Below are positions 1 through 10,038 of a DNA stretch of 31,282 bases, piece after piece (position 1 is the stretch's first letter; the number at the start of each line of letters is the position of its first letter). The notes under the pieces were generated by a model. The model made no database searches. It saw only the letters and a list, made by a program, of their open reading frames with translations, and was not told the origin of the DNA. The position numbers and the translations under genes were made by a program. This stretch comes from Plantago elongata (lineage: Eukaryota > Streptophyta > Magnoliopsida > Lamiales > Plantaginaceae), in contig JAYMSP010001522.1 of NCBI GenBank assembly GCA_036897095.1, positions 1 to 31,282 of the forward strand. Direction: 5' to 3'.

Positions 1-26
1 ATATATATATATATATATATATATAT
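1..26. repeat. AT dinucleotide microsatellite
   Basis: Thirteen AT units at the left edge of the window. The array may continue outside it. Confidence 0.9.
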
Positions 27-175
27 GCACTCTAATCGGTCATGGTCGGTCCGACATGTGATTTTTCGGTATTTGGCCCGGATCGAATTGAGGACCGAGA
101 AATGTAAAATATTAATACCGGTCCGATTAGGGTCGGTATTTCGGTCCGGTTCGTTTCTACTCACCCCTAATTGCC
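27..175. repeat. Degenerate TCGGTCCGG-type low-complexity repeat
   Basis: The segment is built from loosely repeated words such as tcggt, tcggtccg and accggtccg, and it ends next to cacccctaattgcc. On the minus strand the words become ccgaccgaaa-like and resemble the larger CCGAA repeat at 26500-27215. It is a dispersed non-coding plant repeat with no reading frame. Confidence 0.55.
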
Positions 176-1229
176 ACGGTATTATTAACTTTATATAATA
201 GGTGCTTGCCATACGGAAAGTTCTCAACTGTTAAATAATATTTTTTTTAATGTAATTCATTATTTGATGCAAGGATGTGTATTGATTTGATATTTTAAAT
301 ATATCGTGTATATTATTTATGCAAATATATCTCTAATATTTTTAACATGCTTCATTTGAGATATGTTTAATAAAAATAAACGTGTCTCTACGGTTGTCGT
401 GTCAGCGAGATTGTGTTCTTCATCCAATACAAAAATTGAAACTCCCTTTTTTTTTTTTTATGATTCTCAAAATGCAAATAAAGGTGGCCATGACTAAAAA
501 CTAAATTCGGAAGGTAGAGTTCAATATAACCTAATGTGAGTTCTGAAACATGACTCTTTTCGTCACCCAAAACTTCGTATATCAGTCATTTTAAGACGTC
601 TCACAAAATATCATGTGTCACTACATCTAAAACAATAATAAACAAACACAATTGTATACACAAATTACACACTTTTATAGTAAAATAATATTTTCCTTTT
701 AACATTCTATTTTTTCTATCATCATGTTAACTTTTCACATAAAATTACATGTCAACCATAACGTATGAAGTTTTTTTGGGACGGAGAGAATAGTTTCTCT
801 TCGTGAAATTTTAACCGGATACAATATTTATTGATTTTTATATGTAATTTAGAAGATAAAATCGACTATTTTATTGTACCAACATCTGTATGGTAAAATA
901 GAAGAAAAAAAGACCCATACAAGTTGTGTATGTATAATATCTATGAATTTAAAATATAACATTGAACATTTAGGTAAAATAAGGGCATCTTTTTGGGTAG
1001 AACATCATGTTACTTATTGAATGATAAAGGTGTGCATGCATAACATTAATGATTTCAAATATAACATCGACTAGTTTACACATACATCAATTATATATTT
1101 TATTAATTTATTAAGTTTACATTTTACACAGACATCAATTATATATTTATTGATTTATTTTGTAGAACTTTTTAGACTCTCCATCACTATGTGCTCTCGT
1201 AAGATGGGATCTTAATTAGCTTGAGCAAT
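176..1229. other. AT-rich spacer downstream of the P450 pseudogene
   Basis: No convincing gene is visible. A T-run lies near 450. A Stowaway-like end (gggacggagagaata, about 779-793) lacks a clear partner. A short tandem duplication lies at 1075-1162. A 60-codon minus-strand open frame at 388-570 shows no recognisable domain and sits in low-complexity sequence, so it is not called. Confidence 0.5.
1075..1162. repeat. 48-bp tandem duplication, two units
   Basis: Two copies of a tttacaca-gacatcaattatatat-like unit start at 1075 and 1123. They differ by a few substitutions and indels. The repeat is AT-rich and non-coding. Confidence 0.6.
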
Positions 1230-4200
1230 CTAAATTCGAGATAGGACAAGAGGAGCACCATATTGTGGTAGAAGGCCGAAAGAAGGATAAGGCGCGTGCT
1301 TGTAGGTTGGAGATAGCTCAACGGAGAATGTCCGGAGAAATTGTGCTAGCATAATCTTTACTTCCATCAGTACCAAGTTCTGTCCTAAGCATGTACGTGG
1401 CCCGAAACCGAAGGCCGTGAATGCAGCCTGACCATTAGCTGCTTTAAGTAGTCCTTGAGAAAATCTATCTGGCTTGAACTCAAGTGCATCTTCGCCCCAA
1501 ATTTCACTGCTTCGTTGCAGCATTGCCACCGGGAACTGCAATGCTACGCTCTCTGGTATGCGGTATCCTCCCAACTCTCTGTCCTCTTCAACGATTCAGG
1601 ATAGTTCCATCACTGGTGGGTATAAACGTAACACTTCTTGCAAAATCATTGTAACCTGGGTATGCATGCACACACACAAGTTCTTTAATACTTTTAGTTC
1701 GAAAATTAATTGCACAATTTTCATGTTCTAGAAATGTTTGAAATTCTGTGAAATGAAAAAAAAATGATAAATGTATGAAAATTTATAGAATGATGAGTAC
1801 TTACAGTTTTGAGCTGGTTCAACTTATCATCAATGGTGATGTCGTTACGTTTTTTCAATACATGTAAAACTTCTTCCCTCGCAGGAGCTTGCCATTTTTT
1901 ATGAATGGCAAGTGTAACGAGGGACCAAACGAGCAGAGTGGAAGTTGTATCAAAACCCGCCAAGTAAAACAACTTGCAATTTGCAATTGCTTCGTCAATG
2001 ATGGCTTTACGGGTGGGAATTTTCAAAACGTTTCCATTGTAGAGATCTTCCTAGAAAAGATCAAGTAAATCGCGAGATTCGCCCTGCTCTCCTGCGTTTC
2101 TCCTCTTCAGTCTTTCATTAATCAGAGACATAAACGAGTCTCTAATTTGTTTCTCCATCGCCAGGGCCTTTTTCTTTTTCTTAGTTGGCAAGTACCTTAC
2201 ACACACACAACATATATGTGTGTGTGTGTGTATTTAGTTAGTTCATGGAGAGCATCGATACATATATTACAGTTATAACGATAAACATTAAGAGTTTTTG
2301 TTAAAATAAGCGTGATATAATTGTAAGTTGATTTACCAGAATCCAGGGATATTGAATGGCTTTGAAGCTGTATCGGTCATAATAATAATATCCTTGAGAT
2401 AGTCACAGGTTCTCATCTCAGCATCAAACTCACTGCTGAAGATCATTTGTGTAATGACAGAACCTGTATACTCTTCCATATAATACACCATGTCCACAAT
2501 ACAAGAACCATCCTTGCAAATCTTACTTTTCAACTGGTTTAGAATTTTTTCTCCACACCCTTCAAATCTATGTATCTTTTCCTATATCAAATTAATCAAT
2601 TCAGTTTGATTCAGTTTTCATTTTTTTAATAATTGAGAACTTTCATAAACTGAAAGTAACTGTATTTCTTCAATCAAACTTGAGAAAAATTACAGAATGA
2701 ATTGTTAATTTGAGAAGGAAAAGAACACAGCTTTTCTATCAGCTGTTTAACAAACTAAGTGCTAAAATAAACTAACTAACTGTACGTAATGTTGCACAAT
2801 GTACAAGTCGCAATTTTACTTAGTAATAAACGTAACAGGTCAAACCACACTTCTTCTGTTTCTTTATTTCTTCAGCAGCCTGTTTTCTTTTCTTCTGTTC
2901 AGCATTCTTTCTTCTCAGCTTTCTTCAGTTCTTCAATTTGTTTATTTTCTTTATATCCCCTCAAGATGAGAGTGGATATTCACCAATTCCGGTTTGAAAT
3001 GGAAATGTTTAAACAACTGAGAAGGAAGAGGCTTTGTTAATATATCTGCAAGTTGATCTTGATTGGAGATGTGAACAATTTGTATTATTCCATATGTTAC
3101 TTTGTTTCTAACCACATGGCAATCAATCTTTATATGTTTAGTCCTTTGGTGTTGAACTGGATTGTGTGCCAGGTGGTAAGCAGACAAACTGTCAGTATAT
3201 AGAACTGCAGACTGTGTATGAGCAATGCACAGATCCTTAAGAAGGTATTTTATCCACTGCACTTCACATGTTGTTGAAGTTGCAGCTATGTATTCAGCTT
3301 CAGTGCTTGATTGACTCACTGTAGTTTACTTTTTGTGGATTTCCAAGATATCAAGGAATCCCTAAGAAACATACTGTAACCTGAGATGATGCACCTTGTA
3401 TCTTGACAAGCTGCCCAATCACTATCAGTGAATCCTTTGAGCTGCAGTGAGCTATCTGTTGGATAAAATATTCCTTGCCCAGGTGACTGATTGAGGTATC
3501 TGAGTACATGATGTGCAGCTTCCATGTGTTTATGAGTTGGACAAATCATAAACTAGCTTAAACTCTGCAAAGCAAAAGAAATGTCAGGCCTTGTAATTGT
3601 TAAATAAATCATTCTTCCTACAAGTCTTCTGTATGATTGTGGTTCTGTCAGCAGATCATTTTCATCCTTTACCAATCTTGTTTTAGCATCCAGTGGAACC
3701 TCAGCTGGCTTACATGCTAAATAACATGTTTCTTTCAACAGATCAATATAGTTTCTTTGACAGATAGAGATGCCTGTATAATTCCTAGCTACTTCAATAC
3801 CTAATATATATTTCAACTCACCTAAGTCTTTAATAGTGAACTTTTGATCAAGATAAGCCTTAACTGATTTAATTTCATTTATATCATTACCTGTTAATAT
3901 GACATCATCTACATAAACTAAAAGTGTTGTAAAAGAATTATCATTTGATTTTATGAACAAGGAAATATCTGCAGCAGACGTTTATAACCAATATCAATGA
4001 GAGACTTCTGTAGTTTGAAGTACCACTGTCTACTACAAGCTCTTTACAAGCTTACAAACCTTGTTACATGCTTTGTCATAACCAGGTGGTGGTGTCATAT
4101 ACACCTCCTCATCAAGATCTCCATGCAAGAAAGCTGTATTAACATCTAGTTGATGTAAATACCAACCTTTCACTGCAGCAATTGCTAAGATGCACCTGCT

Positions 4201-4957
4201 GTTGTTAGTTTAACAACTGGAGAAAATGTTTCAAAATAATCCAAACCATTTTCCTATGTATGCTCTTTAGCTACAAGCCTAGCTTTGTATCTTTCAATCT
4301 CACCATTTGCATAAAACTTAATCTTATATACCCATTTACATCCTATGCAATATTTATCATCAGGTAAATCAACTAACTCCCATGTTTTTGTTCTTTCAAA
4401 GGCTTCAAGCTTATTATTCATTGCTTTAACCCATTCAGAATTTTTACATGCTTGTTTATATGTTTTAGGTTCATCCACATTAGTAATTGCAGCAGTAAAA
4501 CAATAATAGTCATGAGATAACCTGCTAGCTGAAATGTATTCATCTAGGGGATACCTGACCATGGATTTTGTTGTAGCTGCTTTTGTATGATCAACTGAAG
4601 GAGGTAATCTATAATCATACAACTGCAGATGAGAAGGCACATGTCTTTTCCTTATTGATCTCCTCAAAACTTTATTACTACTTGATATATTACAGTTGAA
4701 CAGCACATAGCCTAAGTAGAAAAATTAACGAACCTTGAGCCTGTCAACATAGAACACTGGATTAAACTTGATTCTTGATTTCCTCCACTTTTCACCCTGG
4801 TAGCTACCTAACCCACCCAGAACCAATCGCATCATTTTGTTATACTGGGCATAACTCTTGGGATAGTGAACGTGTTCGATCATAGCAATTTTCATTAATT
4901 GAAGATCATTTATGATGATTCTTGGTTTCGGTCCGACCCACGAAAATGAAATATCAC
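1230..4957 (-). pseudogene. CYP72-clan cytochrome P450 pseudogene (copy A)
   Basis: Four of five exons of a plant P450 remain: exon 2 at 4734-4957, exon 3 at 2337-2581, exon 4 at 1805-2195 and exon 5 at 1230-1655. They match the intact copy at 10039-13526 exon for exon, with equal lengths for exons 2 and 5, and their splice sites look normal. The oxygen-binding I-helix (AGFDTT), ExxR and heme motif (FGFGPRTCLG) are all legible. Exon 1, which encodes the membrane anchor, is missing: where it should lie upstream there is a hAT-like MITE. Two in-frame stops break the reading. TAG at 2051-2053 replaces a Leu codon of copy B, and TGA at 1596-1598 replaces an Arg (CGA) codon after the ExxR helix. 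A 5'-truncated copia element sits in intron 2. This is a tandem duplicate that can no longer make an enzyme. Confidence 0.9.
2651..4706 (-). mobile_element. Ty1/copia retrotransposon remnant, 5'-truncated, in intron 2 of P450 copy A
   Basis: Read on the minus strand, it starts inside the pol region just before reverse transcriptase (4254-4706, with CKWVYKIK and ERYKARLVAK). It continues through a stop-ridden stretch into the polymerase active site YVDDVILTGND (3553-3960), then the C-terminal RT part (3316-3549) and RNase H (2951-3319, with SSTEAEYIA and the end motif ADILTKPL). Order RT to RNase H at the 3' end fits copia. Gag, protease and integrase are absent. Frame changes and stops occur near 4250, 4000, 3550 and 3320. 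Downstream, 2651-2849 begins TGTGG and ends TTTCA on the minus strand, preceded by a purine run, and may be the 3' LTR. The element has the same orientation as the host gene. The outer limits are approximate. Confidence 0.85.
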
Positions 4958-4998
4958 CTGCACACATTTACTAAAACATCATATCATAGTCCAAAACT

Positions 4999-5494
4999 TG
5001 TGGTTGCAAATGTTTAAAAAAGAAATGCTTTTCTGATTTTGAAAAATTAGTGTTTAAGTGTTTTAAATTACAGTCTTCTGCCGCAACTTCTCTTGAAAAA
5101 CAGATAACTGTCAGAAGTAAAGATGCAACCCAATAGCTGACTCTAACTACTTTAAGCAAGTAGTAGTTTTTTTAAATTAAAAACAACTAATTAAGTTAAT
5201 TTTTGTAAACACTAAAATTTTTACTTTTAAAGAACACATAACTAATGTAATATACACACCACTATTGGAGCAAGTGTGAACTGTTCTGAAGAACATAAGG
5301 TACATCCGTACAATTTAACATGTATATATGTGCATCTTTGAAAAAATATAGTATACCTTTATGCATTTTGCCCGATATCCCGATATATTAAACACTAATA
5401 ACTTCGTGTCTATTTTTTTTTTTTTTTTGCTTAAAAGCAACTTTTAGTATAAGCATAAAAAAAAAGCATCCATATTGGCATTTGCAAACACACA
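4999..5494. mobile_element. hAT-like MITE (family 1), copy upstream of P450 pseudogene
   Basis: The element starts tgtggttgcaaatg and ends catttgcaaacacaca, an imperfect terminal inverted repeat. The interior carries polyA/T and runs such as tactttaagcaagtagtagt. The same start, end and internal words recur at 23373-23737 inside the response-regulator gene. A clean 8-bp target duplication was not found, so the hAT assignment is tentative. It lies immediately upstream of exon 2 of the pseudogene, where exon 1 and intron 1 should be. Confidence 0.65.
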
Positions 5495-6201
5495 CTAAAT
5501 AGCTACTAGATTAAATATGCAGAATACACCATAAATTATTGTAAATGTACGCAAAACTCACTCGAGTTAACAAATTACTATCGAACCTCCCTTGAGTTAT
5601 TGAAAAATGTGTGTAAAACCATCAGAGTTATTAAAACATGTGCATTGACCCCCTCGACCTTTTTTTTTCCAGCATAGTCATGTTAGGTGCGATAATGGAT
5701 GTCTTTTTAGTTTTTCTTACTCCAAATTATCTGTTAACTTCACTATTATCCATTTACATGACTAATAATTAATTTGTATATCTTATTTATATGTAGCGAC
5801 AATTTTAATTAATGTTATCTTTAATTGTTATTTATATTTTTAATAGTTCAACTTTAAGTCATTTTAATATTTTTAAAATTTTAAACTATCGATTCAAATT
5901 AAATACAATTGCCCATGTTAAACATAAACAGAGTGAGAATTGCATGCTAGATCATACAATTCATCAAACAAGAATATGAATGAATTGTAAAGAGATACAC
6001 AATAGAGAATTACCACAATAATTTAGAATTCGATATCAATCCTTCAATCAAACATAAAACCAAGCTCCAATGTAGTTCAATGTCAAGAATTATGTCTAGG
6101 GGCTCTTTTTTTTTATAAGAAGTAGGTTAAAAGAAAGTATGAAAGAAAAAAATCCAAAATCTAATCTAATAAGGAAAACAAAACTCTGATCCCACACTTC
6201 T

Positions 6202-6381
6202 TGCCGCGAGTGCCCAAATACCTCGCCGCGACGAGTCTTCCTTCATTGATTTATATATCCCATAAATATTCTCTCCACGGCGGACCAAATATTTCACCGT
6301 GGTGGGCTCCGATCTCCAAAACAAAGGTGGCATTTGCAAAATCTCTTTGTGGCGGACCAATTCCTTCGCTGCGGTGAACTC
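6202..6381. repeat. Three CG-rich near-palindromic modules
   Basis: Modules lie at about 6202-6238, 6275-6309 and 6348-6381, spaced about 73 bp apart. Each pairs a (c)ggcgg-like arm with a ccgtggtg-like arm around an AT-rich centre (ccaaat-tttc). They stand out from the surrounding AT-rich DNA. They may be part of an old LTR or another transposon remnant; I cannot assign them. Confidence 0.5.
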
Positions 6382-6507
6382 TTCTCCGCATAATTAATTA
6401 ATTCTCAGTAAATATCGCTGCAGAGCATAATATGACAGTCAATTTTGACTATGACTCACTGAGTGGAATTAGGACAAATTTGACCGGGCCAACTAATGTT
6501 ACACTTT

Positions 6508-6668
6508 AGTGGCTGTTTGAATGGACATTTGAGTGGACATTTGGATGGATTTTGATGAAAATTGTGTTTGGATGGACATTTGAGTGTGGTATTTTAAGTG
6601 TATTTTAGGCCAAATCACTGTTCATCGAGCCAAATGGGGTATTCAAATATCGAGCCAAACACCCCCTA
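6508..6668. mobile_element. Tourist-like MITE (family 2), 3' side of SABATH gene
   Basis: The left end is ttagtggctgtttgaatgg. The right end reads, on the other strand, ttagggggtgtttggctcg, giving an inverted repeat of about 14 bp with few mismatches. Internal words such as ttttaggccaaatcactgttcatcgagcc recur in the copy at 9099-9248, in the same orientation. Superfamily is inferred from the GGG/GTGTTTGG end type. Confidence 0.65.
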
Positions 6669-6922
6669 AGTGTGTCATAACCCCATACCATGGGACATGT
6701 TATACCTTTTTCTCTTAATTATCTACAAACTAGAATTCGATGTGGCATTCTCCCCGATATGCTGGTCTTTTAAGGAGTGTTGCTCTATCATTGAATCTTA
6801 AAAATATTATTGATAACTTCTACAGTAATACAATGACCACAAGAGATACATATTTTTGGGATACATTAACATGAAGGATTTTTTTTGTATATGTATATCC
6901 AATTGAAGTTCAATCGATCGGA

Positions 6923-8874
6923 TCACTTTCTCGTTACCGAAAGTACTATATTGACCAATGTTGTTTTGTTAACGGGCATATAGGCCTCTACTTTCTTTGC
7001 ATACCTTTCAAATAGGGGATTGATTATATGACTGCCAAAGTGTTTAGTCAGCCTCGACTCATATACACAACGAATACCATGTGTAACAAATTTGGAATCC
7101 TCCTGAAAATCATTGTTAACATTGTCGTCCTTGGGAACCCAAGGAACCCGAAAATCCTCAATCTTATCCAAAGTGAAGGAACCCTCGTTCTCAATTATGA
7201 CATCTACTTCTGCTTTGCATGGTGCGTAAATAGGATCATTAAAAGAGTACAAATCCTCCTTCTTGACAAGTCCCTGATGAAACGCAAAAGAATCTTAATG
7301 TTATTTATTGAATGGTTCAAACATCGTATTCCCTACATTACCACAGCTTGTACTCAGAAAAAGGGGGATTAAACTAATTCAACTATTTAATAAAAGCCGA
7401 CGAATAAAAGCTTGTCCTCCAACGTAATATTTCAAACGTTAAAGATTTAAATATCGATTTATCAATTTAAACAGATGATGTGATAGTCCGATAGATGAAA
7501 AAATCGAGTTACTAGAAATTTATATTAATCCATGAAGTGTTGCAGTACAACTGACCTCTTTGACCATATCAGAAAGTGTATTTGCAAGCAAGGTGATAGA
7601 TGCACAATCGTCATAGGGACTTTCAACACTACTCCCACAAAATAATAAGACCATGCGCCCGCCTTGTATCATTTCTTCGCTTCGCAGCCTTAGAAACGTT
7701 GTGAAATCTCTCTCGAACTGCTTTAAATATAATTCACGTACTTTAACAGAACTTTCTTCTGCCACGTATATATTTTCTTTGTTCTGACTATCTAATCCTT
7801 CTGGAACCTACCTTTCATAAGATCATTAACATCCATAATGAGTTATGGCTACTTAATTAATCTCCATATGCGAACTTGAAGATTAATGATTTGTACCTCT
7901 ACTTTCAAAAATACCGATTAATTTCGTAGACTATTTTTAGAGGATTTTTCAACCGAAAATTAATATTATTATACCAGACATAAATTACCTGAGAAAGCCA
8001 GTGAAGAGAGTAGGAAGAGTAACCAAAGTGCAAGGTCTTCTCCCCAAATAGCCTCCTATAGAAGGAACCTGGTAAACCATAGTACATGACACGACGGTCC
8101 TCTTGTCTTCCGTTATCATAATTGACTAGATCAGGAATTGATTTGAAGAGGCTGTTAAATGGAAGAGTCATAGACCGGTATTCACTTGGAAATAACAATT
8201 CAAAAAATGATAGATGTATTATGTACACTTTATGATACAATAAAAAATTGTATATTATCACACTAAATGAACTTTATTAGGTGTGAAACGGTATTATGGT
8301 GTATTTTATAATACAGTCTGTTGTTGTATGATATAGTAAACTGGACGTTGTTTGAAAAAAAGAACTACTTGGTCCTTTTTGCAGCTTTACGATCAAACTG
8401 GACCCTGACAAAAATTTTACCTGTTAAAATCATTATCTGGAAGGTCATTTAAATATACTTCAAACTCGAGGACAACATTGGCATCCTTCTCTCTATATAT
8501 ACTCTCAATCTTATCAACGACATGGGTCATGGCCCAAAGTGAGTTGGGTCCTGACGAACATCCCATGTCCACAAGTTTATAACATTTTGTAGACCCAAAA
8601 TGTGGATCATCCAACATATTATTTAGGGCATCATCTAGAACTGACAACGAGTTTGATATTCCAGCTCTCTGCAATGATTAATCAAATCATAATAGTTTAC
8701 AATGAAAATTTATAAATTAACATATATAATTGTTCAAATAATAGGAAATATAACGTAAATAAAAGAGAGTAAACTCAAGGTTGTAAGAATGAGAAGTACT
8801 TGATAGTTTGAATTCTTTGCATAGCTAGATTCTCCATCACCATGATTCATGTGCATAACGTTATCAACCCCCAT
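6923..8874 (-). CDS. SABATH-family carboxyl methyltransferase (SAM-dependent), intact
   Basis: The enzyme transfers a methyl group from S-adenosylmethionine to the carboxyl group of a small acid (salicylate, benzoate, jasmonate, indole-acetate, gibberellin or loganate in known members), probably in the cytosol. There are five exons: 8800-8874, 8421-8668, 7989-8184, 7556-7807 and 6923-7273. All introns are GT-AG, and the joined frame is 1122 nt, 373 aa, the usual family length. Visible motifs are [10 protein letters not shown] at the N-terminus, with Gln25 at the substrate-contacting position; the SAM loop DMGCSSGPN (about 59-67); NDLPDNDFN (99-107); GSFYRRLF; and [10 protein letters not shown] with His169-Trp170, the carboxylate-binding pair. 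Salicylate methyltransferases often have Met-Trp here, so a non-salicylate substrate is possible; that is inference. The start is the only ATG placing the conserved N-terminus correctly. It lies between two related P450 genes on the same strand. Confidence 0.93.
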
Positions 8875-8930
8875 TTTTCTTGATTTTTCTTGTACTTTGT
8901 GTTTGCTCCGAGAATGACCATATAGCTCCA

Positions 8931-8937
8931 ATATATA
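8931..8937 (-). promoter_or_regulatory. Candidate TATA box of the SABATH gene
   Basis: On the minus strand the sequence reads CGTATATATTGG, about 57 bp upstream of the ATG. Position and sequence suit a plant TATA box with a short 5' leader. No expression evidence is available. Confidence 0.4.
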
Positions 8938-9098
8938 CGTGGATGCATGTGTGCCTTCATTTAATACTATGCTATAAAATAAAAATAAAAATAACATTAT
9001 CGTGTTATTTTATGTGGAAGCACATCTTCTCGAGTTGATAGACAATTGGAGGTGCATATTGTTTGGAGTGACTACATAATTTATAAATCGAAGTGAAC

Positions 9099-9248
9099 GG
9101 GTTGAATGGCATGTCATTTGAATGAGAATTTTGGTGAAATTGTATTTGGAATTGAATTAAAATGGGGATACTTAAATTGTATTTTAGGTCAAATCACTGT
9201 TTATCGAGCCAAACAGGGACATTTAAATGCCTGTCCAATCAGCCCCTA
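9099..9248. mobile_element. Tourist-like MITE (family 2), 5' side of SABATH gene
   Basis: It shares tattttaggtcaaatcactgt and tatcgagccaaac, plus the cagcccct end, with the copy at 6508-6668. It has the same orientation and a more degraded left end. It lies about 225 bp upstream of the SABATH start codon, inside the likely promoter. Confidence 0.6.
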
Positions 9249-9362
9249 CATAATTTATAAATTATAAACATTGCAAAATTTCACATCTAATTAGCACACA
9301 TGACGGTTTAGTTTTCTTTTTTGGATTTGAAGGTATTTAGGCTATTTTCTTTTCGGTAATAA

Positions 9363-9548
9363 CTCATTTAGATTATTTCAATTCAAATTTTAATCAATCA
9401 AATTACAAGTCATTATCCATAATTTATATGAATATTCACATTTCGTTAATCTCATTTAGGTCATTTCAATTAAATTCAATTCAAATTTTAATCAATCAAC
9501 TTACAAGCCATTATCCATAATTTATATGAACATCCACATTACGTTAAT
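9363..9548. repeat. 88/98-bp tandem duplication
   Basis: Unit 1 is 9363-9450 and unit 2 is 9451-9548. Both contain ctcatttag, tcaaattttaatcaatcaa and attatccataatttatatga. Unit 2 has about 10 extra bases near taaattcaatt. Non-coding. Confidence 0.75.
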
Positions 9549-10038
9549 TACAAAAAACAATCTGTTTTATTCAAACAAATTACAATTTCTAATTCAATCT
9601 CAAAAAATTAATGCATCACAGCAAAAACCAATCTCACTTCTCCATTTAATTTATAAATAATAATTCAACTACAACAAAGTCAATTCATTATTTAAAAAAA
9701 TCAATATGCATTGTTTAAATTTTAAACCCTTATTCAATAGAATAATTTCATCATTAAAACAACGATAACCAATCTTTCCACTCCATCTTCTCTAATTTAA
9801 AGTAAAACATATCAACTTGTCCACTTACACAAAAATTTAATTTAAAAAAGATAATATATTTTCATAAACAACAATATTATTTACCTTCATATACATCTTC
9901 TACAATTGTACAATACATCACAATAACACGCTTAGTGTGTTATCACTTTTTATTACTGCATATAATAAGTTACGTATATGTATATTATATAACGTGAATG
10001 ATTCCAAACATTTTAAGTCAAAACATCAGACCTCCAAC

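Larger units (their letters stand above)
5495..6922. other. Spacer between P450 pseudogene and SABATH gene
   Basis: No gene is visible. The segment holds degenerate repeats of a gagttattaaaa/gtgtgtaaaac word near 5555-5660, AT-rich sequence, a set of GCCGCG/CGGCGG modules at 6202-6381 and a TIR-bearing element at 6508-6668. A 64-codon minus-strand open frame across the CG-rich modules (6166-6360) shows no known domain and is not called. Confidence 0.5.
8938..10038. other. Spacer between SABATH gene and intact P450
   Basis: It contains the second Tourist-like MITE (9099-9248) and an 88/98-bp tandem duplication (9363-9548). The rest is AT-rich sequence without a coding signal. It must hold the SABATH promoter and the 3' end of the P450 transcript. 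Confidence 0.55.

Noticed and set aside
2789..3040. 83-codon plus-strand frame in the copia 3' region
   Set aside because: It is antisense to the end of RNase H and the adjacent polypurine/LTR sequence; the Phe/Ser-rich product reflects the TTC/TCT-rich strand.
4971..5159. 62-codon minus-strand frame beginning with a signal-peptide-like segment, considered as exon 1 of P450 copy A
   Set aside because: It lies mostly in the family-1 MITE, shares nothing with exon 1 of copy B (no proline-rich hinge or GNPYR motif), and a related sequence occurs in the response-regulator intron.
7028..7372. 114-codon plus-strand frame over the last SABATH exon
   Set aside because: It is antisense to the well-supported SABATH exon 5 and has no recognisable domain.
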